DNA from: a virus
IMG/VR virus record: IMGVR_UViG_3300005518_000013
Location: 1 to 40,477 of that record
Direction: 5' to 3' (one strand)
DNA: 40,477 nt
Shown piece after piece: positions 21,855 through 29,856 of this stretch; positions within the stretch are counted from its first letter, which is position 1; each line of letters begins with the position of its first letter. The notes under the pieces were generated by a model that was not told the origin of the DNA, made no database searches, and saw nothing but the letters and a program-made list of their open reading frames with translations. The position numbers were made by a program, and so were the translations under genes.

Positions 21855-22591
21855 CGCGGCACCGCCACGAACGGTCCGCCGCCGATGCCCTGAGCCCACG
21901 TCACCTCATGGGTGGCCGAGAGTGTCTCAGCGAACGACTCCGGTGTGCCGTCGCGCTCGTGCCACTCGCCCTCGATGACGCCGAGCTTGGCAAGGGACTT
22001 GCCTCGGAAGAAGGGGTGCTCGCAGCCCTCGCAATCGGACTTGACCCAGACGAACCCCTGCCCCTCCGTGATGTTCAATGCCTGCCGCAGCGTGACCGAG
22101 CGGACCTTGGCGTACTTGCGCGGCACGTCACTGATCCACGGCGAGACGCTGCCGATGAACTGGTGGACCTCGGCGATCTCGTTGCCGGTGTAGCCGTACT
22201 CGACGGTGATCTGACCGGCCTTGCTCCACGCTGCGGCGTTCCAGACGACGGCCCGATCCCCGACGCTGTTCATGGCGATATTCGCCTCGAGCAGTTCGAC
22301 GTTCGGCGGCACCGCCTCGATGGCGAGGACCCGGAGGTCGGGGTTGTCGAGGAGCAGCCCGACCGTCACCGCGCCGATGTGCGCTCCGAGGTCGAGCGCC
22401 CAGCCCGTGAGGCCCGACGGGAGGTGATATTCGTCGCCGTTCTCACCCATCGGGTTGCGCAGACAGGCCGAGATCGTGTTCCAGTCCGAGGTCCCGCCGC
22501 GGTACTGGAGGGTGGCGACGTGGCCTCCCGGTGTGTCCCATTCAGACATCCAGACGCCGGGCTCATTGCTCGGACCGTTGTTGTTTGCCAT
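21851..22591 (-). CDS. FkbM-family SAM-dependent methyltransferase, 246 aa
   Basis: Motif I WALDLGAHIGAVTVGLLLDN (near residues 64-83) is the SAM-binding loop. LRVLAIEAVPPNVELLEANI is motif II with the acidic ribose-binding residue, and GFVWVKSDCEGCEHPFF matches the FkbM K-x-D-(V/C)-EG core. FkbM enzymes mostly O-methylate sugars, so this one probably caps a glycan made by the three transferases downstream. GGAGG lies nine bases before the ATG. Confidence 0.88.
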   Translation of the reverse strand: MANNNGPSNEPGVWMSEWDTPGGHVATLQYRGGTSDWNTISACLRNPMGENGDEYHLPSGLTGWALDLGAHIGAVTVGLLLDNPDLRVLAIEAVPPNVELLEANIAMNSVGDRAVVWNAAAWSKAGQITVEYGYTGNEIAEVHQFIGSVSPWISDVPRKYAKVRSVTLRQALNITEGQGFVWVKSDCEGCEHPFFRGKSLAKLGVIEGEWHERDGTPESFAETLSATHEVTWAQGIGGGPFVAVPR

Positions 22592-22627
22592 GGCAGAGCG
22601 CCTCCATGGTCGAGCGCTGTCGGGCGA

Positions 22628-22657
22628 GACCCCGGCGGGCGCTCTTCCGCCGGGGTC
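22628..22657 (-). terminator. Strong hairpin between capsid and glycan genes
   Basis: An 11-bp perfect stem (GACCCCGGCGG / CCGCCGGGGTC) with an eight-base loop lies between the capsid stop and the methyltransferase start. There is no T-run, so it is more likely a partial attenuator or message end than a full terminator. It would let capsid message exceed glycan-enzyme message. Confidence 0.5.
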
Positions 22658-22721
22658 CCCGTGATGTCATGGCCCTTAGGTGGGCCAGCCCGCCTGATAT
22701 CCCACGGCGAGGGGGAGGAAC

Positions 22722-22737
22722 CCGCAGGCCGAAGCCT
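22722..22737 (-). terminator. UUCG-capped hairpin right after the capsid stop
   Basis: On the minus strand GCAGGC-UUCG-GCCTGC is a perfect 6-bp stem capped by a C(UUCG)G tetraloop, an unusually stable fold, four bases after the capsid TAG. Its likely job is to protect the 3' end of the capsid message. A further GGCCC/GGGCC repeat lies at 22671-22686. Confidence 0.6.
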
Positions 22738-22741
22738 GCTG

Positions 22742-24025
22742 CTAGATGCCGGTGACCTTCTGGACGCGACCGGTCCGAACGTACGGCTCGGCGTTGAAGG
22801 CGAACTCCTCCTCTGCCCGGAAGCCGGTGATGTTCTGGTCGAAGCGGTTGCCCGCCTCGGACGAGACGTCGATCCGGTATTCCTGCCCGGTGTAGATGTC
22901 GATGTCCGACCGCTCGATGATGAGCGCCGTCCCGATCTGGGCCGACGGCCACCACGGATCGCGTCGGACCGGCACGCCCCACAGGGACGTGACGGGCGGA
23001 TTGCCCGCCGCGCCACCGGCCGGGTCGAGGACCCAGCCGCCGGAGCCGGACGAGCCGAGCGTCTCCGTCGCCAGCTCCCAGTAGTCGGTCGGGTGCATGA
23101 CGATGGCGAGGTTGTCGGCCCCGATGCCGCGGGCCTCGAGAGCCGAGATGCCGCGGCCGATGGCCGCCGCCCGCGACTCGGACGAGAGCGCCGTCTTGAA
23201 ACCGGCCGGATCGCCGTAGGCGAGGAAGGCCTGGAAGAAGCCCAGCGGCTGGGACGAGCCCGTGCCGTTGGTGATGAACTGGGCCTCGGCGATGGCGATC
23301 GACTTGCCGAGCCGGCGCCGGGCGCTGTTCTCGGCCGCCCCGTTGGACTGGCGGAGGAGCTGGTTGCCGACGTCCGCGATCTCGGCGATCGTGTAGAGCG
23401 TCGCCGTTGCCCGCGCGAACTGGAAGTCGCGGATGTCCTTGTTCGAGCCATAGGCGCCCTGCAGAAGGGCGGCCGTCAGGCCGGTGATCTCATACGGGAC
23501 ATCCACGCCGGCGCCGACGACGCCGTTGGTGACGTTGAACAGATTGCGGTAGATGTTGTCTGCCGCGATCTGGGTGACGAGGGCGTCGACGAAGTTGTTG
23601 GGGATGATCGCCGTGCCGGTCGCGGCCGACGTGCCGAGGACGGCCTTGACGAACTCCTGGGCGTCGGTGTCGCCCTTCTGGCGGTTAAGGAGGGCCGCCA
23701 GGAAGTTCGTCTCGGTATATCGGCCGACCGACTTGACGCTGGAATTGACCGCGGCGTTGGCCCCGGCGAGGATCGCCGTGGCCTTGGTCTGGACGGTCGA
23801 CTTCTGGAGTTCCTTGAGGCGGGCGTCCATCGTCGCCAGCCGGGCGTCGATCTCCTTGGCCCGCTTCTCGGCGACGAGGTCGTCGATCTGGGCGGACTTG
23901 GCGGTGATCTCCTGCTCGATCTGGCTGACGCGATCCTCGGGGACGTCGTCCTTCTCGCGAAGCTCCTCCGCGAGGTCGGTGACGGACTTGGTCAGGGATG
24001 CGATCTTGTCATCGAGTTCCGACAA
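22742..24025 (-). CDS. Major capsid protein, HK97 fold, 427 aa
   Basis: Residues 1-75 are a charged coiled-coil delta/scaffold domain (DDKIASLTKSVTDLAEELRE). A HK97-type body follows: GTAIIPNNFVDALVTQIAAD, the A/P-domain stretch RSNGAAENSARRRLGKSIAI-type helix, and the late VTSLWGVPVRRDPWWPS and YRIDVSSEAGNRFDQNITGF segments. The protease upstream would remove the delta domain. The start is TTG 24025 with AAAGGA in the loop of a small hairpin seven bases upstream; an AUG is absent, unusual for the most abundant virion protein. Confidence 0.92.
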   Translation of the reverse strand: MSELDDKIASLTKSVTDLAEELREKDDVPEDRVSQIEQEITAKSAQIDDLVAEKRAKEIDARLATMDARLKELQKSTVQTKATAILAGANAAVNSSVKSVGRYTETNFLAALLNRQKGDTDAQEFVKAVLGTSAATGTAIIPNNFVDALVTQIAADNIYRNLFNVTNGVVGAGVDVPYEITGLTAALLQGAYGSNKDIRDFQFARATATLYTIAEIADVGNQLLRQSNGAAENSARRRLGKSIAIAEAQFITNGTGSSQPLGFFQAFLAYGDPAGFKTALSSESRAAAIGRGISALEARGIGADNLAIVMHPTDYWELATETLGSSGSGGWVLDPAGGAAGNPPVTSLWGVPVRRDPWWPSAQIGTALIIERSDIDIYTGQEYRIDVSSEAGNRFDQNITGFRAEEEFAFNAEPYVRTGRVQKVTGI

Positions 24026-24047
24026 GGGGTGATCCTTTCGTCACCCC
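24026..24047 (-). promoter_or_regulatory. Hairpin presenting the capsid ribosome site
   Basis: GGGGTGA, loop CGAAAGGA, TCACCCC: a perfect 7-bp stem whose 8-base loop contains the AAAGGA ribosome site, directly before the TTG start of the capsid gene. A site held open in a loop could give strong or regulated initiation. Confidence 0.6.
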
Positions 24048-24066
24048 ACGCGAGCGCTGACGCGGG

Positions 24067-25065
24067 CTACCGAGCGAGGCCTTTCAGGACCCGCTCGAGT
24101 TGGCTGAGGGTTGATGCCAGCCGCGCCAGCGCCGGGTCCTCGCCACCTTCCGGCAGGTCAGCACCCAGGTCGGACACGTCGGGTTCGGTGAGCACGTCCC
24201 GCACGGCGGGATCGAGCTCGATACCGGCAGTGGTGAAATCGTCCAACGCCTTCGACGCGGTGATCCGCGAAAAGACGTTGGCGGGAGTGAGGGTCAGGGT
24301 CTGCTCGACATGGGGCCAGACGAGGATCTCCCCGTCGTGGGCCTTCCGGACGAGATGGGCCATCGAGCCCGACGAGCCGTACATCTTGCCGGCCCGGATC
24401 AGGGCATCGAGTTCGGCGAAGTAGGCCGACTGGCGATCGAGCCACAGGCGCGCCCACCAGCCGTCGGTCTCCTTGGTCAGGTCGTCCTCGATCCCGACAT
24501 CGTCCGAACCGACGCGGGAATCCTGGCCGTGGTGGAACAGCACCGGCCGCTCCTTGAACCACGTCGGCTTGGTGTCGGTCCGCGGCGAGAAGTATTCGCC
24601 GTCAAGGTCCCGGCCGCCCTTCAACGGACCCCCGAAGGGGATGGCGAGGACGCGCCAGCGAGCCGTGCCGAGCTGCTCGGCCTTGATCGGCTCGGCCTTG
24701 CCGACACCCTGCGCCCGGGCGTGGGCCTCAAGGTGAGAAGCCCCGCACGTCGCGGTCCCGGACTGGGCGATCCGAGACAGGGCGTTGCGGAGATGGGGCA
24801 GGTCGAGCTTGCCCGAGGCGTCGTGGTGGGGATAGTGCCGGCCGGACGAGTCGACGCACGCGAACGCGCTGTCCGGCAGGGCGGTGATGTAGGCGCTGCT
24901 CCAGGCAGCCTTGGCTTCGGTCATCGTCGCCTCCTGGACGTTCGCATACAGCGCGCGCATCTGCCTCTCGGCTCGTGCTCGGGACGGGTGGCAGCCCATC
25001 CGCTTGTCGGTGCCCTGCTTGAAGACGCAGAACTCGCCGTCGACCCGTCTGATCTCGTAAGGCAT
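24067..25065 (-). CDS. Prohead protease (HK97-like), 332 aa
   Basis: An N-terminal substrate-like module (MPYEIRRVDGEFCVFKQGTD and SSAYITALPDSAFACVDSSG) of a kind often fused to these proteases precedes the catalytic domain. RWRVLAIPFGGPLKGGRDLD opens it, VLFHHGQD supplies the likely His, and GKMYGSSGSMAHLV the likely Ser. The C-terminal ~60 residues are an acidic linker and helix. It should cleave the capsid delta domain during maturation. TGATG junction with the repeat gene upstream. Confidence 0.85.
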   Translation of the reverse strand: MPYEIRRVDGEFCVFKQGTDKRMGCHPSRARAERQMRALYANVQEATMTEAKAAWSSAYITALPDSAFACVDSSGRHYPHHDASGKLDLPHLRNALSRIAQSGTATCGASHLEAHARAQGVGKAEPIKAEQLGTARWRVLAIPFGGPLKGGRDLDGEYFSPRTDTKPTWFKERPVLFHHGQDSRVGSDDVGIEDDLTKETDGWWARLWLDRQSAYFAELDALIRAGKMYGSSGSMAHLVRKAHDGEILVWPHVEQTLTLTPANVFSRITASKALDDFTTAGIELDPAVRDVLTEPDVSDLGADLPEGGEDPALARLASTLSQLERVLKGLAR

Positions 25066-26588
25066 CAGTCCTCCTCGTCGAGGAGTAACAGCAGGGCCAG
25101 CAGGTTCTGGTCGGAGATGAGGTTGCGGTCGACGAGGATGCGGACGCCTCGCCGCATGCCCTTGGCGCCATGACCGAGAGCGAGGCTGATCCCGCCGACG
25201 AGATCCAGGGTCGATGCGGCGATGACGCTGTCAGCGAAACCACGAACGGCGGTCAGCGTCCGCATCCACGTGTCCGAGGTGGTGAGGCTGTCGGCGAGCG
25301 TCAGTAGCTTGGTGATCGCCCGCGTCAGCGTGTCCGAGGTCGTGATCGAGTCCGCGAACGACCGGCCGAGGATCGTGACGCGGCTCAGGGCATCCGACAG
25401 CGTCAGGGCGTCCGCGAAAGATCGACCGAGCGTTAGGAGTCTCGTCCACGCGTCCGAGGTGGTCACTGCGTCGGACATCGATCGGGCATAGGTCATCACC
25501 CGCACCAGCGAGTCCGACGTGGTAACGGAGTCCGCCAGCGACCGGAGGTCCGTGATGACCCGGACCAACGCATCCGACGTCGTGACCGCGTCGGCGAAGT
25601 CGAGGACCTTCTGCCCGCCGGCGATGACCAGGTCGAGGGCGCTGCTCAGGGTCACCGTGTCGGTGAAACTGCGCAGGTTCGTGACGACGCGGGCGAGGGT
25701 GTCGCTGGTCGTGACCGAGTCGCTGAGCGAGCGACCCAGTGTCAGGACCCGAGCCCACGCATCCGATAGCGTGACGGAGTCGCTCAGGCTTCGGCCGAGC
25801 GTGAGCAGCCGGCTAAGGCTATCGCTCGTCGTCACGGAGTCCGAGGCCGAGCGTCCGAGAGTCAAGACACGGACTAGGGCGTCGCTCGTCGCGACGCTGT
25901 CCGCGAAGGACCGCCCGAGCGTGAGCAGCCGCGTCCATGCGTCGGACGTCGTGATGGCGTCAGCGAAGGCCATCTGCTTCGTCTTGACGAAGGCCAGCGC
26001 GTCCGACAGCGTGAGGCTATCGGCGAACGATCGCCCAAGAGTGAGCAGGCGGGTCCACGAATCGCTCGTGCTCACGGCATCGGCGAATGCTCGGCCCAAC
26101 GTCAGCAGGCGAGTCCATGTATCCGACGTCGTGAGCGCATCCGCGAATGAGCGGGCGAGCGTCAGGAGCCTCGTCCATGCATCGGAGGTTGTGACGGCAT
26201 CACTGAACGACCGCCCGAGAGTAAGAACCCTGACCAGCGCATCGGATGTGGTCGGTGCGTCCGACCAGGATCGGCCCAGCGTCAGGACCCTGACGAGGGT
26301 GCTGGATGTCGTGAGCGTATCGGCGACCGATCGGCCGAGGGTGAGGACTCGGGCCAACGTGTCCGAGGTCGTGACCGCATCCGCCAAGGCTCGGCCTAGG
26401 GTGAGAACCCGGACGAGAGCGTCAGAGGTCGTCGGAGCGTCGGCCCACGCTCGCCCCAAGGTCAGGACCCTGGCGAGCGTATCGGACGTGGTTGGGCTGT
26501 CGGCGAAGGCGAGCGTCTTGACGGGTGGGCTCGGGTCCGGTCCGCTCCATGGCGGGACGGGTAGCCAGAACCGGGCATCCCGCGGCAT
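25065..26588 (-). CDS. Tandem-repeat virion protein, 507 aa
   Basis: After 25 Pro-rich residues come about 22 tandem copies of a 20-residue unit, consensus RSFADSVTTSDALVRVLTLG, then a 55-residue non-repeated end with basic and acidic helices (KGMRRGVRILVDRNLISDQN). Alternating small, Ser/Thr and hydrophobic positions suggest a beta-solenoid or fibrous rod, possibly a head fibre or decoration. One imperfect copy of the unit is also seen at the C-terminus of the 268-residue protein at 29039. Ser and Thr are plentiful, so it is a possible acceptor for the glycan enzymes. No known family is recognised. Confidence 0.8.
   Translation of the reverse strand: MPRDARFWLPVPPWSGPDPSPPVKTLAFADSPTTSDTLARVLTLGRAWADAPTTSDALVRVLTLGRALADAVTTSDTLARVLTLGRSVADTLTTSSTLVRVLTLGRSWSDAPTTSDALVRVLTLGRSFSDAVTTSDAWTRLLTLARSFADALTTSDTWTRLLTLGRAFADAVSTSDSWTRLLTLGRSFADSLTLSDALAFVKTKQMAFADAITTSDAWTRLLTLGRSFADSVATSDALVRVLTLGRSASDSVTTSDSLSRLLTLGRSLSDSVTLSDAWARVLTLGRSLSDSVTTSDTLARVVTNLRSFTDTVTLSSALDLVIAGGQKVLDFADAVTTSDALVRVITDLRSLADSVTTSDSLVRVMTYARSMSDAVTTSDAWTRLLTLGRSFADALTLSDALSRVTILGRSFADSITTSDTLTRAITKLLTLADSLTTSDTWMRTLTAVRGFADSVIAASTLDLVGGISLALGHGAKGMRRGVRILVDRNLISDQNLLALLLLLDEED
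25190..26512 (-). repeat. 60-bp tandem coding repeat, about 22 units
   Basis: The repeat is in register with codons and diverged between units (for example the CGGCCGAGGGTGAG-like segment recurs with changes), so it has been kept by protein-level selection rather than recent amplification. Near the 5' third one unit carries an insertion that shifts spacing (IAGGQKVLDFADAV). Confidence 0.9.
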
Positions 26589-26594
26589 CGCGGG

Positions 26595-27188
26595 TTACCG
26601 AAGGCCGAAGACGAGCAGTTGCGTCAGGGTGATGCTGTTGCTGGCGCTGGAGGTGCCACAGGCGATGTTGACGTTGACATAGTTGGTGATCGAGGCGTCG
26701 AACGTGGCGACCGTGCCCGGCTGGGCCGCATTCCCCCACGCGGCACCCGCGAACGGCGAGGCGAGACAGCCGGGCGAGGAGACCATGCCGACGCCCTGGA
26801 TCGTGGAGTTGGCACCCGCCGTCGCCAGGGTCCGCAGGATCACGTCGCCCTGCAGCTCCCAATGCTGGTTGGTGACCGCGCCCGATCCCGTCGTCAAGGC
26901 GGCCGTCCCGAGGGCGATGACCGCGGTCGTACTGCCGTTCGAGCCAAGCCGAATCGTCCAAGTGAAGGTTGGCGCGCCGGTCGTGATGGAGATGATGCCC
27001 TTGGCCACGATCCGAATACCGCCGCCGACGCCGCCGTTGGGCGCGAAGTAGTAGGGCGGGATGACTGGCCGTTCGCCCATCTCGGCGGTCGTGAACAGGG
27101 AGCGCTCGGCGGTGAACGTGTTCTGCGCCGCGCCCGTCGCGGTGTTCCCGTAGATCAGCTCGACGACCGTGCCCGTGATGTTTGGCAT
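26595..27188 (-). CDS. Virion structural protein, 197 aa
   Basis: Beta-rich, small-residue protein: MPNITGTVVELIYGNTATGA, then FTWTIRLGSNGSTTAVIALG, ending SNSITLTQLLVFGLR. It resembles jelly-roll decoration or fibre proteins found in metagenomic phages, and lies in a block of similar genes between portal and protease. A head-decoration role is inferred from place and composition only. Confidence 0.72.
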   Translation of the reverse strand: MPNITGTVVELIYGNTATGAAQNTFTAERSLFTTAEMGERPVIPPYYFAPNGGVGGGIRIVAKGIISITTGAPTFTWTIRLGSNGSTTAVIALGTAALTTGSGAVTNQHWELQGDVILRTLATAGANSTIQGVGMVSSPGCLASPFAGAAWGNAAQPGTVATFDASITNYVNVNIACGTSSASNSITLTQLLVFGLR

Positions 27189-27194
27189 GGCGGG

Positions 27195-27536
27195 TCAGAC
27201 TCCAAAATACAGGATGACCACGCCGAAGGTGACATTGGGTGTCACCCCCGCGACAGTTGCCGTGATCCGAATGTAACCTGATGTGATCAGCGCGTGACCG
27301 ATGCTGTTGCCGACGCCGACCAACTGACTGATGCCCGAGCCGATCGAGCTCGTCCATGTGCCGCCGCCGGCCGATTGTTCCGCCGAGATATCAAGGGTTG
27401 GTGCGCCCGAGACTGCGGTGACATGGACCAGAACCAGACAGTACGTCGCGGTCGGCAGGGCGATGGGATTGGACAGATATGTGCCGCTGCCTCGGGCGCT
27501 GGAGACGAGCGCGATCTCGCCGTTGATGAGCGGCAT
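27195..27536 (-). CDS. Small virion structural protein, 113 aa
   Basis: All-beta composition (NPIALPTATYCLVLVHVTAV, then TPNVTFGVVILYFGV). It is probably a small beta sandwich that decorates the capsid, and a neighbour of three more proteins of the same type. No named family is recognised. Confidence 0.7.
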   Translation of the reverse strand: MPLINGEIALVSSARGSGTYLSNPIALPTATYCLVLVHVTAVSGAPTLDISAEQSAGGGTWTSSIGSGISQLVGVGNSIGHALITSGYIRITATVAGVTPNVTFGVVILYFGV

Positions 27537-27548
27537 GGACGAGGCCCC

Positions 27549-28268
27549 TTACAGGAGGATGCGGCGGTTGTTGCGGACGGTCAGGGCAGGGTAGGCGTAA
27601 ACGGGATTGGCGGCAGCGGTGGCGGCCTCGAAGATGAAGACATGATGCTCGCATTGGACAGCGGCAGCAGCCATTCCCCCAGTGCCGATACTTGCCTCCG
27701 AGGTAACCGCCGTCAGCGCCCGATAAAAGCCGGCCGTCGTGGTTCGCGAACTCGCACCACCACCGGTCGAGGCGGATTCACCATTGGTCGGCTCCGTATA
27801 GGAGGTGGGACTACCCTGGACGATCGTGCCGACGGCAAACCCAGTCAGGAAGACGGCGATTCCGTTCTGACTCGCCCATGTTCCCGGTCCAATGGAGGCG
27901 AAGTTGGTGCTCGAGTTCCAGTTGTTCTGGGTGAACTGCGAAGAGCCGGGTGTCCCGCTATCGGCACCCGACAAGGCGATGATGACGCCGGACGCCTTGT
28001 TCGAGGTGATCGTGATCGTATAACTGGCTGGTTCGCTGCTGGCGATGCGCCAATACAGCTTTTCGGCAAGGACCGTCGTCGAATTCTCCTGTGAGCCGAT
28101 CAGCGTCCATCCGGATGGATCCGTGATGGTTGTCCCCGTGCCACCCCTGACAGTCAGCCCCATGAGCAAGACGTCACCATCGACAACGCCCGCAGGAACC
28201 GTCATGACGATCGTTGTTCCGCCGCCCGCATTGTTGGAGCCCTGCGCGGCCCTGAACGCAATCGCCAT
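27549..28268 (-). CDS. Virion structural protein, Ig-like, 239 aa
   Basis: The opening (AGVVDGDVLLMGLTVRGGTG, then DPSGWTLIGSQENSTTVLAE) has the GDVLL...P.GWT pattern of a beta-sandwich family widespread in phage and prophage structural proteins. YWRIASSEPASYTITITSNK continues it. The end (YAYPALTVRNNRRILL) is a conserved-looking tail. The ATG follows the upstream TAG directly. Confidence 0.75.
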   Translation of the reverse strand: MAIAFRAAQGSNNAGGGTTIVMTVPAGVVDGDVLLMGLTVRGGTGTTITDPSGWTLIGSQENSTTVLAEKLYWRIASSEPASYTITITSNKASGVIIALSGADSGTPGSSQFTQNNWNSSTNFASIGPGTWASQNGIAVFLTGFAVGTIVQGSPTSYTEPTNGESASTGGGASSRTTTAGFYRALTAVTSEASIGTGGMAAAAVQCEHHVFIFEAATAAANPVYAYPALTVRNNRRILL

Positions 28269-29039
28269 CTAGCTCTGCGACCATATGAATGGGTAGTCGT
28301 TATTCGCCGGCGGCTGGGGTACAGGCAGTCCGTTGTTGTCGAAGACGCAACCTGATACGCCGGTGACATCGGACGTATAGCCCCATCGGGCACTGATTCC
28401 CTTGACTTGGGCGAGTGAGTTGTTCGATACGGTTGCGGTGATCGTCGAGATCAGGCCATAGCCACCGCCTGAACCGCCTATCTCAACGAGAGTGGCGTCG
28501 AGCGGATCACCTGTATAGACAGCATGACCGCAGAATGTCCATGTGTAATACGAGTTCAGCGGTTTGTGCTGGTAGACGAATAACGGCTGGGGCGTGAAGC
28601 ACCGGTTCTGGGGCTGATAGCAGATGGTCACCGTCAGCCCCGGTGAGGATGCAACCACGGCGATGCCGTATAAACCGTGAACACCGAAGGCTTGGCCGAA
28701 TGCCCCTGCGCCATAGCGCGTCGAGTAGGTCGGGTACGAATACGACACCATGCATGTGTCGTCGGAAGATGATCCACTAGGGTCGAGAAAGCCGGTGAAG
28801 GTATTCGTCTGTACGTGATCATTGATGTCCCAGTCGCAGGCGGGCACGATGGGATTCACGATCCAGATCGAACGATCGGCTGGGAGGGGGTAGGGGTTAT
28901 ATTCCTCGAGCGGATAGTCGCTCTGCCCTGAGCCGCCGGACGTGTTCTGAAAACTGAATGGCTGCTGCTGGCCACCACGTACCGGAATCGAAAGGGCCCC
29001 GGCGAGTGCCAGGGCCCCGAGCAGCGCAAGGAGCTTCAC
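28269..29039 (-). CDS. Exported Cys-containing protein, 256 aa
   Basis: GTG 29039 shares one base with the upstream TAG. The first 17 residues (MKLLALLGALALAGALS) form a textbook signal peptide. The mature part is Tyr/Pro/Asn-rich (QQQPFSFQNTSGGSGQSDYP) with six Cys residues in motifs such as PACDW, TCMVS, ICYQ, RCFT and FCGH, enough for three disulphides. An exported, disulphide-bonded protein within the head gene block is unusual. It could be a surface exclusion or adhesion factor. No family is recognised. Confidence 0.75.
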   Translation of the reverse strand: MKLLALLGALALAGALSIPVRGGQQQPFSFQNTSGGSGQSDYPLEEYNPYPLPADRSIWIVNPIVPACDWDINDHVQTNTFTGFLDPSGSSSDDTCMVSYSYPTYSTRYGAGAFGQAFGVHGLYGIAVVASSPGLTVTICYQPQNRCFTPQPLFVYQHKPLNSYYTWTFCGHAVYTGDPLDATLVEIGGSGGGYGLISTITATVSNNSLAQVKGISARWGYTSDVTGVSGCVFDNNGLPVPQPPANNDYPFIWSQS

Positions 29040-29845
29040 TAGCCGCTCAACGTCACGGTCCACGTCGCGACGAGCGTGTCGGACGTGGTGACGATGGCAT
29101 CGGCATTGGCGACTGTCTCGAAGACGAGCACCCCAGCCGCGGTCGTGTTGGCGGCGGTGAACAGGCCGCCCTTGTGGACCGTCTGCGGCCCGCCCGACAC
29201 GTTGAACGTGTTGGTCAGGGTGTATGTCGCCGCCGCGCCGGTGTGGGCATAGGCCGCCTTGGCCCGGCCGAGGCCGTTCGTGGTGAGCTCGGTGGCGAGG
29301 GTGGTGTCACCCGCCGCAGCTGCCGCGGCATCCGTGGTCAGGCCCATGAACCTGGCCAGACAGGTCGGGACGATGTGGTAGCCGTTGGTGCCCGCCGGTG
29401 TCGTGCCGGTCATCGTGTCCGACGTGCCGACCCACCAGCCGTCGACGGTCAGGACGGTCGCCGAGTTGGAGCCGATGTTGCCGTACACCGGAGCGGTCGT
29501 CAGGCCGGTCACCGGGCAGAACACGCGCATGCCCTTGTAGGCATCGACGGTCATGCCGCCACCGGAGGGAGTGGCGGAGGTAGCCGTTGCCGCGGTCAGC
29601 GCGCCGTCCTTGGCCGCGAAATTGCCCAGTCCTGCCGCGAGGAGATCCCTGCCGACCGTCGTCAGCAGGTTGGTGCTGATCCCGAGGTCCTCGGTCGTCC
29701 CATCGGGGTGAAAGATCATGAAGTGAACCTGGTTCGGGCCGAGCCGGACCGAATCCGACAGTCGATGGCCCCGCATCAGACGGACGAGCGCGCCGTCGTC
29801 TAGATTGTCGACCTCGACGCGCGGCCGGAGATGGAGGAGCTTCAT
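29039..29845 (-). CDS. Virion structural protein, 268 aa
   Basis: The opening (MKLLHLRPRVEVDNLDDGAL) leads to NQVHFMIFHPDGTTEDLGIS and NLLTTVGRDLLAAGLGN, a pattern of phage structural proteins in which a short helical arm precedes a beta domain. The end, ADAIVTTSDTLVATWTVTLS, resembles one unit of the 20-residue repeat in the gene at 25065-26588. It is a likely head protein; position and composition support this. Confidence 0.72.
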   Translation of the reverse strand: MKLLHLRPRVEVDNLDDGALVRLMRGHRLSDSVRLGPNQVHFMIFHPDGTTEDLGISTNLLTTVGRDLLAAGLGNFAAKDGALTAATATSATPSGGGMTVDAYKGMRVFCPVTGLTTAPVYGNIGSNSATVLTVDGWWVGTSDTMTGTTPAGTNGYHIVPTCLARFMGLTTDAAAAAAGDTTLATELTTNGLGRAKAAYAHTGAAATYTLTNTFNVSGGPQTVHKGGLFTAANTTAAGVLVFETVANADAIVTTSDTLVATWTVTLSG

Positions 29846-29856
29846 CGAACGGTCTC

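Noticed and set aside
21908-24424. Very long plus-strand open frame (838 codons)
   Set aside because: It lies antisense to the methyltransferase and capsid genes, has no ribosome site, and reads as Arg/Asp/Gly-rich shadow typical of high-GC DNA.
25190-26512. CRISPR-like or satellite repeat
   Set aside because: The 60-bp period is coding, in frame and diverged without conserved spacers.
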